Positions 35,756 through 43,910 of a stretch of DNA of 64,000 bases are shown here, piece after piece; position 1 is the first letter of the stretch, and each line of letters starts with the position of its first letter. The position numbers were made by a program, and so were the translations under genes. The notes beneath the pieces were generated by a model. That model was not told the DNA's origin. It did not search any database and worked only from the letters and a program-made list of their open reading frames with translations. The DNA comes from Dehalococcoidia bacterium (GTDB lineage: Bacteria; Chloroflexota; Dehalococcoidia; E44-bin15): positions 53,706-117,705 of the forward strand of contig DATKYK010000040.1 in NCBI GenBank assembly GCA_035528575.1, written 5' to 3'.

Positions 35756-36057
35756 GGTAACGCTTTTCGGCTCTGGAGCCCAGTTTTGAACCTGACAACC
35801 GCTAATTCCTCAGGCCAGTCTGGGTATCACTTTTCAAGCTCTCTGAAACCTATTTATTGCACTCTTTCTTAAGATTTCAAGATTTCTGTGATATGGTTGT
35901 GATGTCTTTGTGATGTACGAACCACCCCACCTCTTACTAGCTCTGCACCCTTTCCAGCAACTCTTGCGTCCTGCGCTACCGCTAGTCCAATCCCTTCTCG
36001 AGGAAAATATCTTGGGACCCTTCCAGCGTCTTCTTTACAAGTACAATGAGACCCCTT

Positions 36058-36984
36058 TCATGATACCTCCAGCATCTTATCCACGGCGGCCTTTGCTATG
36101 AGGCGAACTTCCTCCGGAACCTTAACCTCAGGTGCCATCTCCTCAAGGGACCAGAGAACGTTCTCCAGGGTGATGAGCTTCATTCGGGGGCAGACCGCCT
36201 GCTCGGAGGCGGGGATAAATCTCTTATCCGGGTTTTCCTTTCGCAGTCGATGTAGTATTCCAATTTCAGTCCCCACAATCACCTCTGCGGCCGTAGTGTT
36301 ACGTGCAAATCTACATATGCCCCCGGTGCTCAGGACCTCATCGGCAAGGGTGATCACCTCCGGCCTGCATTCAGGGTGCACCACCACCTTAGCCCGGGGA
36401 TGCTCCTGCTTTAGCCTGATGATGTCCTGCGACTTTATCCGAGTATGGGTAGGACAAAAGCCAGGCCAGAGGATCATCTCCCTCCCCGTCCTGGTGGAGA
36501 TATAATGACCCAGATATTGATCGGGTATAAATAGAATCTCTTTCTTCTCGGGCAACCTCTCGACGATCCTGACTGCGTTGGCAGAGGTGCAGCAGACATC
36601 CGATTCCGCCTTGACCTCAGCGGTGGAGTTGACGTAGCAGACAACCGTAGCCCCCGGGTGCTCTTTCTTTTTCTGTCGCAGCCCTTCGGCGGTAATCATA
36701 TCGGCCATAGGGCAGCCGGCATGAATATCCGGCAGCAGGACTTTTTTATCGGGGCAGAGGATGGATGCTGTCTCCGCCATGAAAAGAACCCCGCAGAATA
36801 CGATCACCGCAGCACCTGTCTGGGCCGCCTTCTGGCTCAATTCCAGGGAATCGCCCACGAAGTCCGCGATGTCCTGGATTTCGCCCAGTTGATAGTTATG
36901 GGCGAGAATAATGGAATTTCTTTCCTTCTTCAGGCGCAGAATTTCCTCTAGTAGACTGGCATCGCTATCTAAACTACTTATCAC
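36058..36984 (-). CDS. nadA: Quinolinate synthase NadA
   Basis: The 308-residue protein has the NadA features ILAHNYQLGEIQDIADFVGDSLEL, IVFCGVLFMAETASIL, VLLPDIHAGCPMAD, VVVHPECRPEV and CPRMKLITLENVLWSLE, including the three [4Fe-4S]-binding Cys. It condenses iminoaspartate with dihydroxyacetone phosphate in NAD synthesis. It overlaps the fdhD stop by 11 bases. No nadB or nadC is adjacent. Confidence 0.95.
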   Translation of the reverse strand: MISSLDSDASLLEEILRLKKERNSIILAHNYQLGEIQDIADFVGDSLELSQKAAQTGAAVIVFCGVLFMAETASILCPDKKVLLPDIHAGCPMADMITAEGLRQKKKEHPGATVVCYVNSTAEVKAESDVCCTSANAVRIVERLPEKKEILFIPDQYLGHYISTRTGREMILWPGFCPTHTRIKSQDIIRLKQEHPRAKVVVHPECRPEVITLADEVLSTGGICRFARNTTAAEVIVGTEIGILHRLRKENPDKRFIPASEQAVCPRMKLITLENVLWSLEEMAPEVKVPEEVRLIAKAAVDKMLEVS

Positions 36985-37762
36985 CGATCACCCTCCAGCC
37001 CTCGGTGTAGACATTCATTTTCTTTCCCCTGACAAAGCCGATAAGAGTCACACCTAGACGGGCAGCCAGATCAACTGCCAGGTCTGTAGGCGTAGATTTG
37101 GAAATGACTATGGGGATATTCCTTCTCGCTATCTTCAGTACTACCTCTGAGGAAATCCTGCCGCTAGATATTATCATCCGGTCATCTGTGGGCATATCTT
37201 CCAGAATGCACCTGCCGAAGATTTTGTCGATGGCATTGTGCCTTCCTATGTCCTCGGCGAAGATCAGGATGTTCTTTGTATCACACAGGGCAGCGCTATG
37301 AACCCCGTGCGTTGCTCTATAAATCTGGGAGCTCTGCTGAAACTCTTTTGCCAGGGCAAATACCTCACTAGCTGATATGCTCATCTCAGACTTCACCTTC
37401 GCCTGATTTGTTGTATCGGCAGCGCGATAAAAAGAGGCCCCGCTGCCGCAACCGGAGGTGATAAGCCGCTTGAATATAAGCTCCGTGGCCCCTCCCATAT
37501 CCCCTTCAGTTTCCACACGCACCACGCCCCTGCGATCATCGAGGACAATTTTCCTGATGTCTCCCTTATGTTGTATCAAACCCTCAGAGGACAGAAAACC
37601 AACAGCCAGATACTTCAGGTCTTTCGGGGTGCATAACAGGGTTACCAGTTCCTGGTTGTTTAAAATAATTGTAAGGGGAAATTCCCTGGCGACCACGTCC
37701 TCGACCTCGCGCTTACCATCCTCAGTAATACGCAGTATACTGAACTCCCTTAGCTCTTCCAT
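36974..37762 (-). CDS. fdhD: Formate dehydrogenase sulfurtransferase FdhD
   Basis: Start at ATG 37762 (MEELREFSILR) is preferred over an upstream in-frame start at 37882 that would overlap MOSC by more than 130 bases. The 262-residue protein has the FdhD core: LLCTPKDLKYLAVGFLSSEGLI, LITSGCGSGASF, THGVHSAALCD, EDIGRHNAIDKIFGR and ISSGRISSEVVLKIARRNIPI. FdhD hands sulfur to the molybdenum cofactor of formate dehydrogenase. The usual Cys-rich loop is reduced to one Cys (SGCGSG). Its presence implies a formate dehydrogenase elsewhere, often a selenoenzyme. Confidence 0.9.
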   Translation of the reverse strand: MEELREFSILRITEDGKREVEDVVAREFPLTIILNNQELVTLLCTPKDLKYLAVGFLSSEGLIQHKGDIRKIVLDDRRGVVRVETEGDMGGATELIFKRLITSGCGSGASFYRAADTTNQAKVKSEMSISASEVFALAKEFQQSSQIYRATHGVHSAALCDTKNILIFAEDIGRHNAIDKIFGRCILEDMPTDDRMIISSGRISSEVVLKIARRNIPIVISKSTPTDLAVDLAARLGVTLIGFVRGKKMNVYTEGWRVIGDK

Positions 37763-38205
37763 GATCCTACTATATCTACCTCTATAGGGTCTCCAATCCT
37801 TGCCACGCCGCCGTGAATCACCCTGGCGAATATCCCCTCCGTTGGCATAACACATACACCTGCCTGCCGGTAGATCGCGCACGGATTATGGCACTCCTTG
37901 CCAATCTGCGTAATTTCCAATGTAATTTCTTTCCCTATTGATATTCTGGTACCTATGGTCAAAGATACCAGATCAATTCCCTCGGTGGTAAGGTTTTCAG
38001 CGAAATCACCAGGACCTACGGTGAGACCGAGCGCTCGCATCTTGTCGATGCTCTCCTGGGCCAATAGGCTTACCTGGCGATGAGTACAGCAATCGGCGTG
38101 GGCATCACCAACGAGCCCATAATCCTCCTGGAGGACTCCTTTGTTTTGTTCTTTCTTCCTGGTGCCCTTCTCCTTGCTTGTACAAACGGCAATTATTCTA
38201 GACAC
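37750..38205 (-). CDS. MOSC-domain protein
   Basis: The 151-residue single-domain MOSC protein has VGDAHADCCTHRQVSLLAQESIDKMRA, DFAENLTTEGIDL and KECHNPCAIYRQAG, where the Cys pair is near the expected sulfur-carrying site. Stand-alone MOSC proteins of this type accompany molybdenum cofactor genes. It overlaps fdhD by 13 bases, supporting a joint role in cofactor sulfuration or maturation. Confidence 0.85.
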   Translation of the reverse strand: MSRIIAVCTSKEKGTRKKEQNKGVLQEDYGLVGDAHADCCTHRQVSLLAQESIDKMRALGLTVGPGDFAENLTTEGIDLVSLTIGTRISIGKEITLEITQIGKECHNPCAIYRQAGVCVMPTEGIFARVIHGGVARIGDPIEVDIVGSWKS

Positions 38206-38226
38206 ATCTTCACCACCCAGTTAATC

Positions 38227-38664
38227 TCATTCCGCCGGTTCAAAGTAAGAGCTGAGATAGAGGATCTTTTCTGGTTCAACGGGATCGTTTGATTTCACCG
38301 TAATCTTGAACAGATGCGGGCCAGCCACCTTCATTTCTTGCACTGTAGGCACTGTCACTCGCACAGTGCTTTCATCACCGGGTTGCAATGTTGTAGGACC
38401 TACAACTTTAGGTGGGCCCGGTCAGCATCCTTCCAGAGTCTTTATCTTTACATCATCTATGATAAGCCGTGCATCGCCCACATTTGTAAAATTGAAACTA
38501 TAGTCTACTGCAACACCCGGGGGTATTACTCCCAAGTCGACAGTTTCTTGGTCGAAGTGTATCCGTGGCTCGCCAGTCGAGGGCTCACTATCGTCGCAGG
38601 CAGTCAACCCCAGTGCTACCAATAGTAACACGCTTAGGATTGATATTGGGACAATACGCTTCAT
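38227..38664 (-). CDS. DUF1573-like lipoprotein with in-frame UGA: predicted selenoprotein
   Basis: ATG 38664 begins a lipoprotein signal (VLLLVALGLTAC, Cys23). The frame runs IHFDQETVDLGVIPPGVAVDYSF and reaches TLEGC, then UGA at 38424-38422 (codon 81). It stays open for 64 more codons (PGPPKVVGPTTLQPGDES, PHLFKITVKSNDPVEPEK) to a real TGA at 38227. That C-terminus is what DUF1573-type proteins have. From memory, homologs carry Cys-Cys-Pro where this one has Cys-UGA-Pro, so UGA replaces Cys. A SECIS-like hairpin starts at the next base. Conceptual length is 145 residues with Sec81 after Cys80. Standard gene calling would truncate it to 80 residues. Confidence 0.8.
38378..38421 (-). promoter_or_regulatory. 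Bacterial SECIS-like stem-loop directly after the UGA
   Basis: From the base after UGA, CCGGG pairs with CCCGG 34 bases on, and inside it GUUGUAG and CUACAAC form a perfect 7-bp helix with a GUC tip. The apical segment UAGGUCCU closely resembles the GCAGGUCUGC tip of the E. coli fdhF SECIS. The tip lies about 22 bases from the UGA, inside the usual bacterial range. Confidence 0.75.
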
Positions 38665-38703
38665 CTTTCCACCTCCATAAGTATTTGGTTCTATTATTAT
38701 TTG

Positions 38704-38858
38704 TCACACTGTTGTCGGTATCAACAATTCAACTTGGCTAGAAGCTTCATATAAGACCGCGGCGCCAGCCTCACGCATTCCTTCGATCAAATGGTTCAGC
38801 ATTCTTATCCTCCCAGGCCCCCTTTACGTAAGCTGGAATTAATGGCTACTACTTTCAT
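38704..38858 (-). pseudogene. Relic of a flavodoxin / NADPH-dependent FMN reductase
   Basis: ATG 38858 after GGGGAGGTCAAA encodes MKVVAINSSLRKGGLGG and then hits a stop. In the next frame MLNHLIEGMREAGAAV continues the typical FMN-reductase N-terminus, and all homology ends by 38704. At least one frameshift and loss of most of the gene are needed. It lies between the CoA-binding protein gene (overlapping its end by 20 bases) and the selenoprotein gene. Confidence 0.6.
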
Positions 38859-39255
38859 TTTGACCTCCCCATTTTTGGTGCTCCTTAAACATACACTTAT
38901 CCATAACTACCAGGAGCCCGGCCTCTTTAGCTCGGGTCGCGGCCCTCTCATTTATCACTCCCTCCTGCAGCCACACCGCCTTGGCCCCTATTTTTATCGC
39001 CTCCTCCACAATGTCCGGAACCTCTTCAGAGCGACGGAAGACGTCTACCACGTCCACTGGTTGGGGGATTGAGCCGAGGTCAGCGTAACTAGGCTCTCCC
39101 AGTATCTCCTTATGCTGAGGGTTCACTGGGATTATCCTATACCCGTGCTCTTTCAAGTAACTCGCTACCCGATAGCTGGGGCGATCATGATTTGGAGAAA
39201 GCCCGACCACAGCAATAACTCGGCTGGATTTCAGGATTTCCTGTTCTGTACTCAC
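38839..39255 (-). CDS. CoA-binding (Rossmann) protein
   Basis: GTG 39255 after AAAGGAGGCGGACT is preferred over ATG 39300. The 138-residue protein has the CoA_binding_2 pattern SRVIAVVGLSPNHDRPSYRVASYL, YRIIPVNPQ, VDVVDVFRRSEEVPDIVEEAI and GAKAVWLQEGVINE. It lacks the enzymatic parts of succinyl-CoA or acyl-CoA synthetases. Such stand-alone proteins bind CoA; their function is not well known. It follows the AIR-synthase-like gene in the sulfur/Fe-S operon. Confidence 0.85.
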   Translation of the reverse strand: MSTEQEILKSSRVIAVVGLSPNHDRPSYRVASYLKEHGYRIIPVNPQHKEILGEPSYADLGSIPQPVDVVDVFRRSEEVPDIVEEAIKIGAKAVWLQEGVINERAATRAKEAGLLVVMDKCMFKEHQKWGGQNESSSH

Positions 39256-39271
39256 AGTCCGCCTCCTTTGC

Positions 39272-40339
39272 TTACCTCTCCACACTGGCATGTCTTTCAA
39301 GAGCGCTATAGAAGGCGTTCCAGAAGGGGTCTACCCTGGGGTGCTCCAGCCTCCTCTCCTTTCCCTCTTCCACCAGGATCATGCCATGACCCTGATCTAT
39401 CAGTTCCCCAACAATAGATGCGGCGATCCCTTTTCGTGTTAGCTCCTTGACCACTTCCTGAGCCTTGTACTCACGACAGGTGATGATCAATGTCCCCTCG
39501 CTGATGGCAGCATAAGGGTCGAGGTCAAAATACTGGCATACCTCCCTTACACACTCCTCGACCACGATCTTTTCCCTCACCACTCTCGCCCCTAAATCCG
39601 CTGCTTGAGCGATCTCGTATAGACCACCCCATATGCCACACTCGGTAGCATCGTGCATCGCGGTGACCCCAGCATCCCTCACCCCTACGCTCACTGCGGT
39701 CATTGCGTCCTCCACTACCGACATCTTGTAAAATATCTCCTGTGCCCGTTGGCTGAAGCCAGCCCCGAATTCCTTTTCTATTAGCTTGGGAAACATGGTA
39801 GCGAAGATACCCGTTGCCTCGATGGCTGGCCCCTTGGTGACTATTATCTTGTCTCCGGCCTTCGCCATCTTGGGGGTAACGTATTCATCCTTTTCACCCA
39901 CGCTGAGCACCGTGGCTCCACCCACCATGGGGTAATGGCAGTTTTCGTATCGGGCGGTATGACCGCAAACGATGGAGATACCCAACTTCTCGCACTCTCT
40001 ATGCATCGTATCCCAGACTATATCCAACTCTCCTTTGGTCATCTCCATGGGGAGGTTTAGGTCTATGGCCATGAAGCATGGTTTCAGTCCACTGGTCACC
40101 GCATCTGAAGCTAGAATATGAATGGCAAACCAGGCAGCCCGCTCCCACCCATATTCGGGGACGATAAATACCGGGTCAGTGGTCAGCGCCACCGCCTTGT
40201 CTCCAATCTCCACGATGCCGACGTCTACACCGTGCTGGGGTCCTATGAGAACGCATTCGCTCTTGGCACCCAGGCGTGGGAATATCAACTCACTGAAGAT
40301 TTCGGGTGAGATCTTGCCGATCTCAGGGAGTTCGCTCAC
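39272..40339 (-). CDS. AIR synthase-related (HypE/PurM-like) protein
   Basis: The protein (about 355 residues from GTG 40339, placed 5 bases after AGGAGG) has the PurM/HypE two-domain fold: VGIVEIGDKAVALTTDPVF, AAWFAIHILASDAVTSGLKP, GHTARYENCHYPMVGGATVL and DAGVTAMHDATECGIWGGLYEIA. The family binds ATP and activates a substrate by phosphorylation. It has neither the N-terminal Cys/Sec of SelD nor the C-terminal PRIC Cys of HypE, so its substrate is unknown. It overlaps nifU, and its company suggests a sulfur or Fe-S maturation role. Confidence 0.8.
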   Translation of the reverse strand: MSELPEIGKISPEIFSELIFPRLGAKSECVLIGPQHGVDVGIVEIGDKAVALTTDPVFIVPEYGWERAAWFAIHILASDAVTSGLKPCFMAIDLNLPMEMTKGELDIVWDTMHRECEKLGISIVCGHTARYENCHYPMVGGATVLSVGEKDEYVTPKMAKAGDKIIVTKGPAIEATGIFATMFPKLIEKEFGAGFSQRAQEIFYKMSVVEDAMTAVSVGVRDAGVTAMHDATECGIWGGLYEIAQAADLGARVVREKIVVEECVREVCQYFDLDPYAAISEGTLIITCREYKAQEVVKELTRKGIAASIVGELIDQGHGMILVEEGKERRLEHPRVDPFWNAFYSALERHASVER

Positions 40340-40715
40340 CTTCACCTCCTTTCGATTTATTTAGATAATCATCTATGGCGGATTTAAGCGCTTCCTCGGC
40401 AAGGACAGAGCAGTGCATCTTAATCGGTGGCAGCCCACCCAGGGCCTCGGCCACCGCCCGATTTGATATTTTAAGCGCTTCCTCCACGCTCTTCCCCTTC
40501 ACCAGTTCGGTGACCATGCTGCTGGTGGCAATGGCCGCACCACAGCCAAAGGTTTTAAATTTGGCATCTACGATGGTACCATCCTCTACCTTGATGTATA
40601 GCTCCATGATATCGCCGCACACCGGGTTCCCCACATGCCCTATACCGTCAGGGTTGTCTATTTCCCCTACGTTCCTGGGATTCATGAAGTGCTCCATCAC
40701 CTGCTCGCTGTACAT
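40323..40715 (-). CDS. nifU: NifU/IscU-type Fe-S scaffold
   Basis: The 130-residue protein has the three scaffold cysteines: GNPVCGD, KFKTFGCGAAIATSSM and KMHCSVLAEEALKSAI. It assembles [2Fe-2S] or [4Fe-4S] clusters with sulfur from the cysteine desulfurase encoded 7 bp upstream. The Asp near the first Cys is present. It overlaps the following AIR-synthase-like gene by 17 bases. Confidence 0.95.
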   Translation of the reverse strand: MYSEQVMEHFMNPRNVGEIDNPDGIGHVGNPVCGDIMELYIKVEDGTIVDAKFKTFGCGAAIATSSMVTELVKGKSVEEALKISNRAVAEALGGLPPIKMHCSVLAEEALKSAIDDYLNKSKGGEGERTP

Positions 40716-40722
40716 AACTCAC

Positions 40723-41889
40723 CTATATGCCGCTCTTTAACATTGGGGACATAGCGCGCAGCTTGGTAATAATTCTCGGTAATACCTCGAGGACGCGGGC
40801 GATATCCTCTTCAGTTGTCTCCCGACCCAGGCTAAACCGGAGCGAGCCATGGGCCAGCTCATGGGAGAGCCCCATCGCCAGAAGCACGTAGGAGGGCTCA
40901 AGGCTGCTGGAACTGCAGGCAGAGCCGGTGGAGGCAGCGATCCCTTCAAGATCCAGATTGAGCAGCATCGATTCCCCCTCCACAAACTCAATGCTCACAT
41001 TGACATTATTGGGCAGCCTCTGTGTGGGATGGCCGTTAAGACGGATGTGCTCTATCTGCTCCACAAGACCTTTTATCAGTTTGTCACGAAGGTAAATCAG
41101 GCGTTTCGCTTCGGTTTCAATCTCCCCCTGCGCTATCTCCGCCGCCTTGCCAAAGCCAACAATCGCGGGGACGTTCTCGGTGCCCGCCCGACGCCTTCGC
41201 TCTTGCTCCCCGCCATGCATGAAGGGGATGAGCTTGGCGCCCTTTCTGATGTATAGCGCTCCCACTCCTGTGGGCCCGTAGAGTTTGTGGGCCGACATCG
41301 CCAGCAGATCGATGCCCAGCTCATCCACCTTTACCGGGATATGCCCCACTGCTTGCACCGCGTCGGTATGAAAATATATCCCTTTCTCCCGAGCGATCTT
41401 ACCGATCTCCGCTATCGGCTCTATGGTCCCTACCTCATTGTTGGCATGCATCACCGAGATCAGGATGGTCTTATCGCTGATCGCCTTTTTAACATCCTGG
41501 GGATCCACCAGGCCATAGCTATCTACGGGAAGGTAGGTTACTTCAAACCCGCGCTTCTGGAGGAACTTGCAGGTCTCCATGACAGCGGGGTGCTCGATGG
41601 TGGTGGTGATGATGTGGTTGCCTTTGCCCTCATTGGCATAGGCGATCCCTTTTATAGCGAAATTGTCCGCCTCCGTCCCCCCGCTGGTGAATACAATCTC
41701 TTCGCTTCTGGCGCCCACAAGGGCAGCGATTTTATCCCTTGACTCCTCCACAACCGCCTTTGCCTCCTGGCCAAAGGAATGGATGCTGGAGGGATTGCCA
41801 AAGACATCGCTGAGATAGGCCAGCATCGCCTCAACCACCTCAGGGTGCGTGGGCGTTGTAGCAGCGTAATCGAGGTAAATCCTTCTCAC
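40723..41889 (-). CDS. nifS: Cysteine desulfurase NifS
   Basis: The 388-residue PLP enzyme has the NifS N-terminus YLDYAATTPTHPEVVEAM, TSGGTEADNFAIKG, the PLP Lys in MSAHKLYGPTGVGALY, and the persulfide Cys in STGSACSSSSLEPSYVL. It supplies sulfur to NifU and possibly to the MoaD-like carrier upstream (now decayed). It starts at GTG and sits 3 bp after the MoaD-like relic. It belongs to the large sulfur operon controlled by the Rrf2 gene at 47893. Confidence 0.95.
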   Translation of the reverse strand: MRRIYLDYAATTPTHPEVVEAMLAYLSDVFGNPSSIHSFGQEAKAVVEESRDKIAALVGARSEEIVFTSGGTEADNFAIKGIAYANEGKGNHIITTTIEHPAVMETCKFLQKRGFEVTYLPVDSYGLVDPQDVKKAISDKTILISVMHANNEVGTIEPIAEIGKIAREKGIYFHTDAVQAVGHIPVKVDELGIDLLAMSAHKLYGPTGVGALYIRKGAKLIPFMHGGEQERRRRAGTENVPAIVGFGKAAEIAQGEIETEAKRLIYLRDKLIKGLVEQIEHIRLNGHPTQRLPNNVNVSIEFVEGESMLLNLDLEGIAASTGSACSSSSLEPSYVLLAMGLSHELAHGSLRFSLGRETTEEDIARVLEVLPRIITKLRAMSPMLKSGI

Positions 41890-41892
41890 GTA

Positions 41893-42156
41893 TTATCCTC
41901 CAGAAACTGCAAGCAAGATTAAGAGTTCATCGCCATCGTTTAATAATTCATCGACGGAAGCCTGCTTTCCATTGATAAAAATATGAACGTGAGTGGCCAC
42001 CTCCCCCTGCTTGTTATAGAGCCATCGCCTCAAGGACGGGAATTGAGCTGTCAGGTTTGTAAGGCACTCCAAGGCATCATTCGCTTTTACCTCCATCACC
42101 TCTTATCCACTGGTGAATTGGCGTAGTATGGAAGGAATCTTCACCTTGACGCTCAT
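41893..42156 (-). pseudogene. MoaD/ThiS-family sulfur carrier with an in-frame TAA
   Basis: ATG 42156, with GGGAG upstream, encodes MSVKVKIPSILRQFTSG and then TAA at 42105-42103. The same frame continues EVMEVKANDALECLTNL and ends DELLILLAVSGG, the C-terminal Gly-Gly of sulfur carriers. Without the stop it would be an 87-residue MoaD/CysO-like protein. A CAA-to-TAA change explains the lesion. Internal GTG 42099 could restart translation, but the product would lack strand beta-1. Confidence 0.8.
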
Positions 42157-42205
42157 TTTTACTTCTCCCTTGCTTTTAGTATCGCAGAAGCGCTAATATC
42201 AGCCT

Positions 42206-42362
42206 TTATAACCTGCTTCTGCCGCATACGCTACAGTTAGGACTCCTGATTAGATCGACAAAGGTAAATTCCATCGTCTCACCTTTACCCCTCCTCACCG
42301 AAGCCTGGGTATAGTATCTGCCGTTCATATCTGACCAGATCGCTATCGGTCAGCGTGTTCAG
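42206..42362 (-). pseudogene. Relic of a MoeB/ThiF-type adenylyltransferase
   Basis: Immediately after the NIL stop (overlapping CTGA) the sequence encodes LNTLTDSDLVRYERQILYPG and FGEEG, then TAA where MoeB has GEEGQ. A second frame encodes FTFVDLIRSPNCSVCGRSRL, the C-terminal RNPxCxxCG tail of MoeB-type proteins. The whole adenylation core, about 200 residues, is missing. This is a deeply eroded partner of the MoaD-like gene next to it. Confidence 0.75.
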
Positions 42363-42601
42363 CCCTCCACTACGTCGCCGGTGACAGGGTCGACCCTCAC
42401 CCCCTTGGCAGTCACCCAGGCGATCCCCTGCTCGATGTCTTTTTCTTCCCCCTCCAGTTCTAGTACTACCCAGCCCTTATCCTCGGATACATCGGCGCGG
42501 CGGATATTGGTCATCACCTTGAACTGAACACCAAGGTTGTAGATAATAGGTTCACCGATCAACTCCTGGGGAAAGGTAAACATTACTCGTCTCTTTGCCA
42601 T
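42359..42601 (-). CDS. NIL-domain protein
   Basis: The 80-residue protein is a single NIL domain (RVMFTFPQELIGEPIIYNLG, FKVMTNIRRADVSEDKGWVVLELEG), a ferredoxin-like small-molecule or amino-acid-binding fold found at the end of methionine transporters. Stand-alone NIL proteins occur in sulfur-assimilation clusters of anaerobes. Its place between thrC and the relics of MoeB and MoaD suggests a sulfur-transfer or regulatory role in homocysteine or cysteine synthesis. Confidence 0.8.
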   Translation of the reverse strand: MAKRRVMFTFPQELIGEPIIYNLGVQFKVMTNIRRADVSEDKGWVVLELEGEEKDIEQGIAWVTAKGVRVDPVTGDVVEG

Positions 42602-42650
42602 ATTATCCTCCTATTCCATATTCCGTAGAACAGGTTAAAATTTAATGGGC

Positions 42651-43880
42651 TCAAACTGTAACCCGTTCACCGAGTACCTCCTCAAAGGACTCGAGGGCGG
42701 GCTGGATGATGAGGGGCTTAACAGCGTCTGATACCACTTCCTGAGTTTTGAGTCCGGCGCCGGTTATAAAAGCTACTGTTAGCTCGTCTTTCTTGATCGT
42801 CCCTGAAGCCGCAAGCTTCTTCAGCCCTGCCACCACCACGCCGCCCGCAGTCTCGGCAAAGATACCTTCGGTTTGAGCCAGGAGCTTCATCCCAGCGACA
42901 AGTTCCTCATCGGTGACAGCACAGGCGGCACCCCCTGACTGTCTGGCAACCCTCAAAGCATAATAGCCATCAGCGGGGTTTCCAATAGCTATGGACTTAG
43001 CGATGGTATTTGGCTTTACCGGGTGTACATGAAGAGAGCCTGCTTCAAAGGCATTGACAATGGGTGAGCAGCCAGCAGCCTGTGTGAGGTACATATGAGT
43101 ATTAACCGGTTCGATTAAGCCCAGCATAGATAGTTCATCCAAGCCCTTCCATATCCTGGTAAAGAGGAGACCCGAAGCGGATGGAGCCACCACGCACTGC
43201 GGGGCACGCCATCCCAACTGCTCTGCCACCTCATACGCTAGTGTCTTACTTCCCTCAGCGTAGTAGGGGCGGAGGTTGATATTGATGAAACCCCAGTTAT
43301 ATCTCTCCGCCACCTTGGTGCATAGGCGGTTGACATCGTCATAGCTCCCGTCAACCGCTATCAAAACCGGGTTATAGATTGCTATTCCCACCAGCTTGCC
43401 CTGCTCCACATCAGAGGGAACGAAAACATAGGACTTCATATTTGCCTGAGCGGCATGAGCAGCCACGCTAGCGGCGAGGTTGCCTGTTGAGGCGCAGGCT
43501 ACAGTGTCAAATCCGAACTCCCGCGCCTTGGTGATCGCCACCGAGACCACCCGATCCTTGAAAGAGTATGTCGGATTCAGGCAATCATTCTTGATGTAGA
43601 GCTGCTCCAGTCCCAACTCCCGCCCCAGGTTATCGGCTTTGACCAGAGGGGTAAAGCCGGTGCCGATATCCACCACCTCGCTTTCCACCGGCAGTAGGTC
43701 ACTATAGCGCCACATGCCCACCGGCCCGCTTGACAGCCTCTTCCGGCTCACAGTCTTAGACATGGACTTGTAATCATAGATTACCTCCAGCGGGCTGAAG
43801 CAGAAATCACACAAATTGATAGGCTCCGCTGGATACTCCCGCCCGCACTTTCGGCAACTTAACGCTCTAACATAGGACAC
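42651..43880 (-). CDS. thrC: Threonine synthase
   Basis: The 409-residue PLP protein has an N-terminal zinc-ribbon-like start (SCRKCGREYPAEPINLCDFC), the PLP Lys motif NPTYSFKDRVVS, ASTGNLAASVAAHAAQA and ITGAGLKTQEVV. It makes threonine from O-phosphohomoserine. Being within a sulfur amino-acid operon next to a cystathionine synthase-type gene, it shares the branch point metabolite. A start at GTG 43880 is used. Confidence 0.9.
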   Translation of the reverse strand: MSYVRALSCRKCGREYPAEPINLCDFCFSPLEVIYDYKSMSKTVSRKRLSSGPVGMWRYSDLLPVESEVVDIGTGFTPLVKADNLGRELGLEQLYIKNDCLNPTYSFKDRVVSVAITKAREFGFDTVACASTGNLAASVAAHAAQANMKSYVFVPSDVEQGKLVGIAIYNPVLIAVDGSYDDVNRLCTKVAERYNWGFININLRPYYAEGSKTLAYEVAEQLGWRAPQCVVAPSASGLLFTRIWKGLDELSMLGLIEPVNTHMYLTQAAGCSPIVNAFEAGSLHVHPVKPNTIAKSIAIGNPADGYYALRVARQSGGAACAVTDEELVAGMKLLAQTEGIFAETAGGVVVAGLKKLAASGTIKKDELTVAFITGAGLKTQEVVSDAVKPLIIQPALESFEEVLGERVTV

Positions 43881-43910
43881 TTATCTTCGCTCCTTATTTT
43901 AAACCTCTAT

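Larger units (their letters stand above)
35155..36057. other. Non-coding interval of 900 bp with repeat copy 4 and a tRNA-Lys relic
   Basis: No credible gene was found. The interval holds repeat copy 4 (35298), a tRNA-Lys-like relic (35706-35755), and two segments rich in TGTGAT motifs (about 35400-35440 and 35880-35920) that follow the repeats. These direct repeats look like binding sites for a recombinase or other protein, but that is inference. Confidence 0.5.

Noticed and set aside
39272..40339. AIR-synthase-like gene as selD (selenophosphate synthetase), supporting the selenoprotein
   Set aside because: It lacks the SelD N-terminal Cys/Sec-containing loop; it fits HypE/PurM relatives better.
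42103..42105. TAA in the MoaD-like gene as a recoded codon
   Set aside because: No SECIS- or pyrrolysine-like signal applies to TAA, and the adjacent MoeB is clearly decayed, so a nonsense mutation is simpler.
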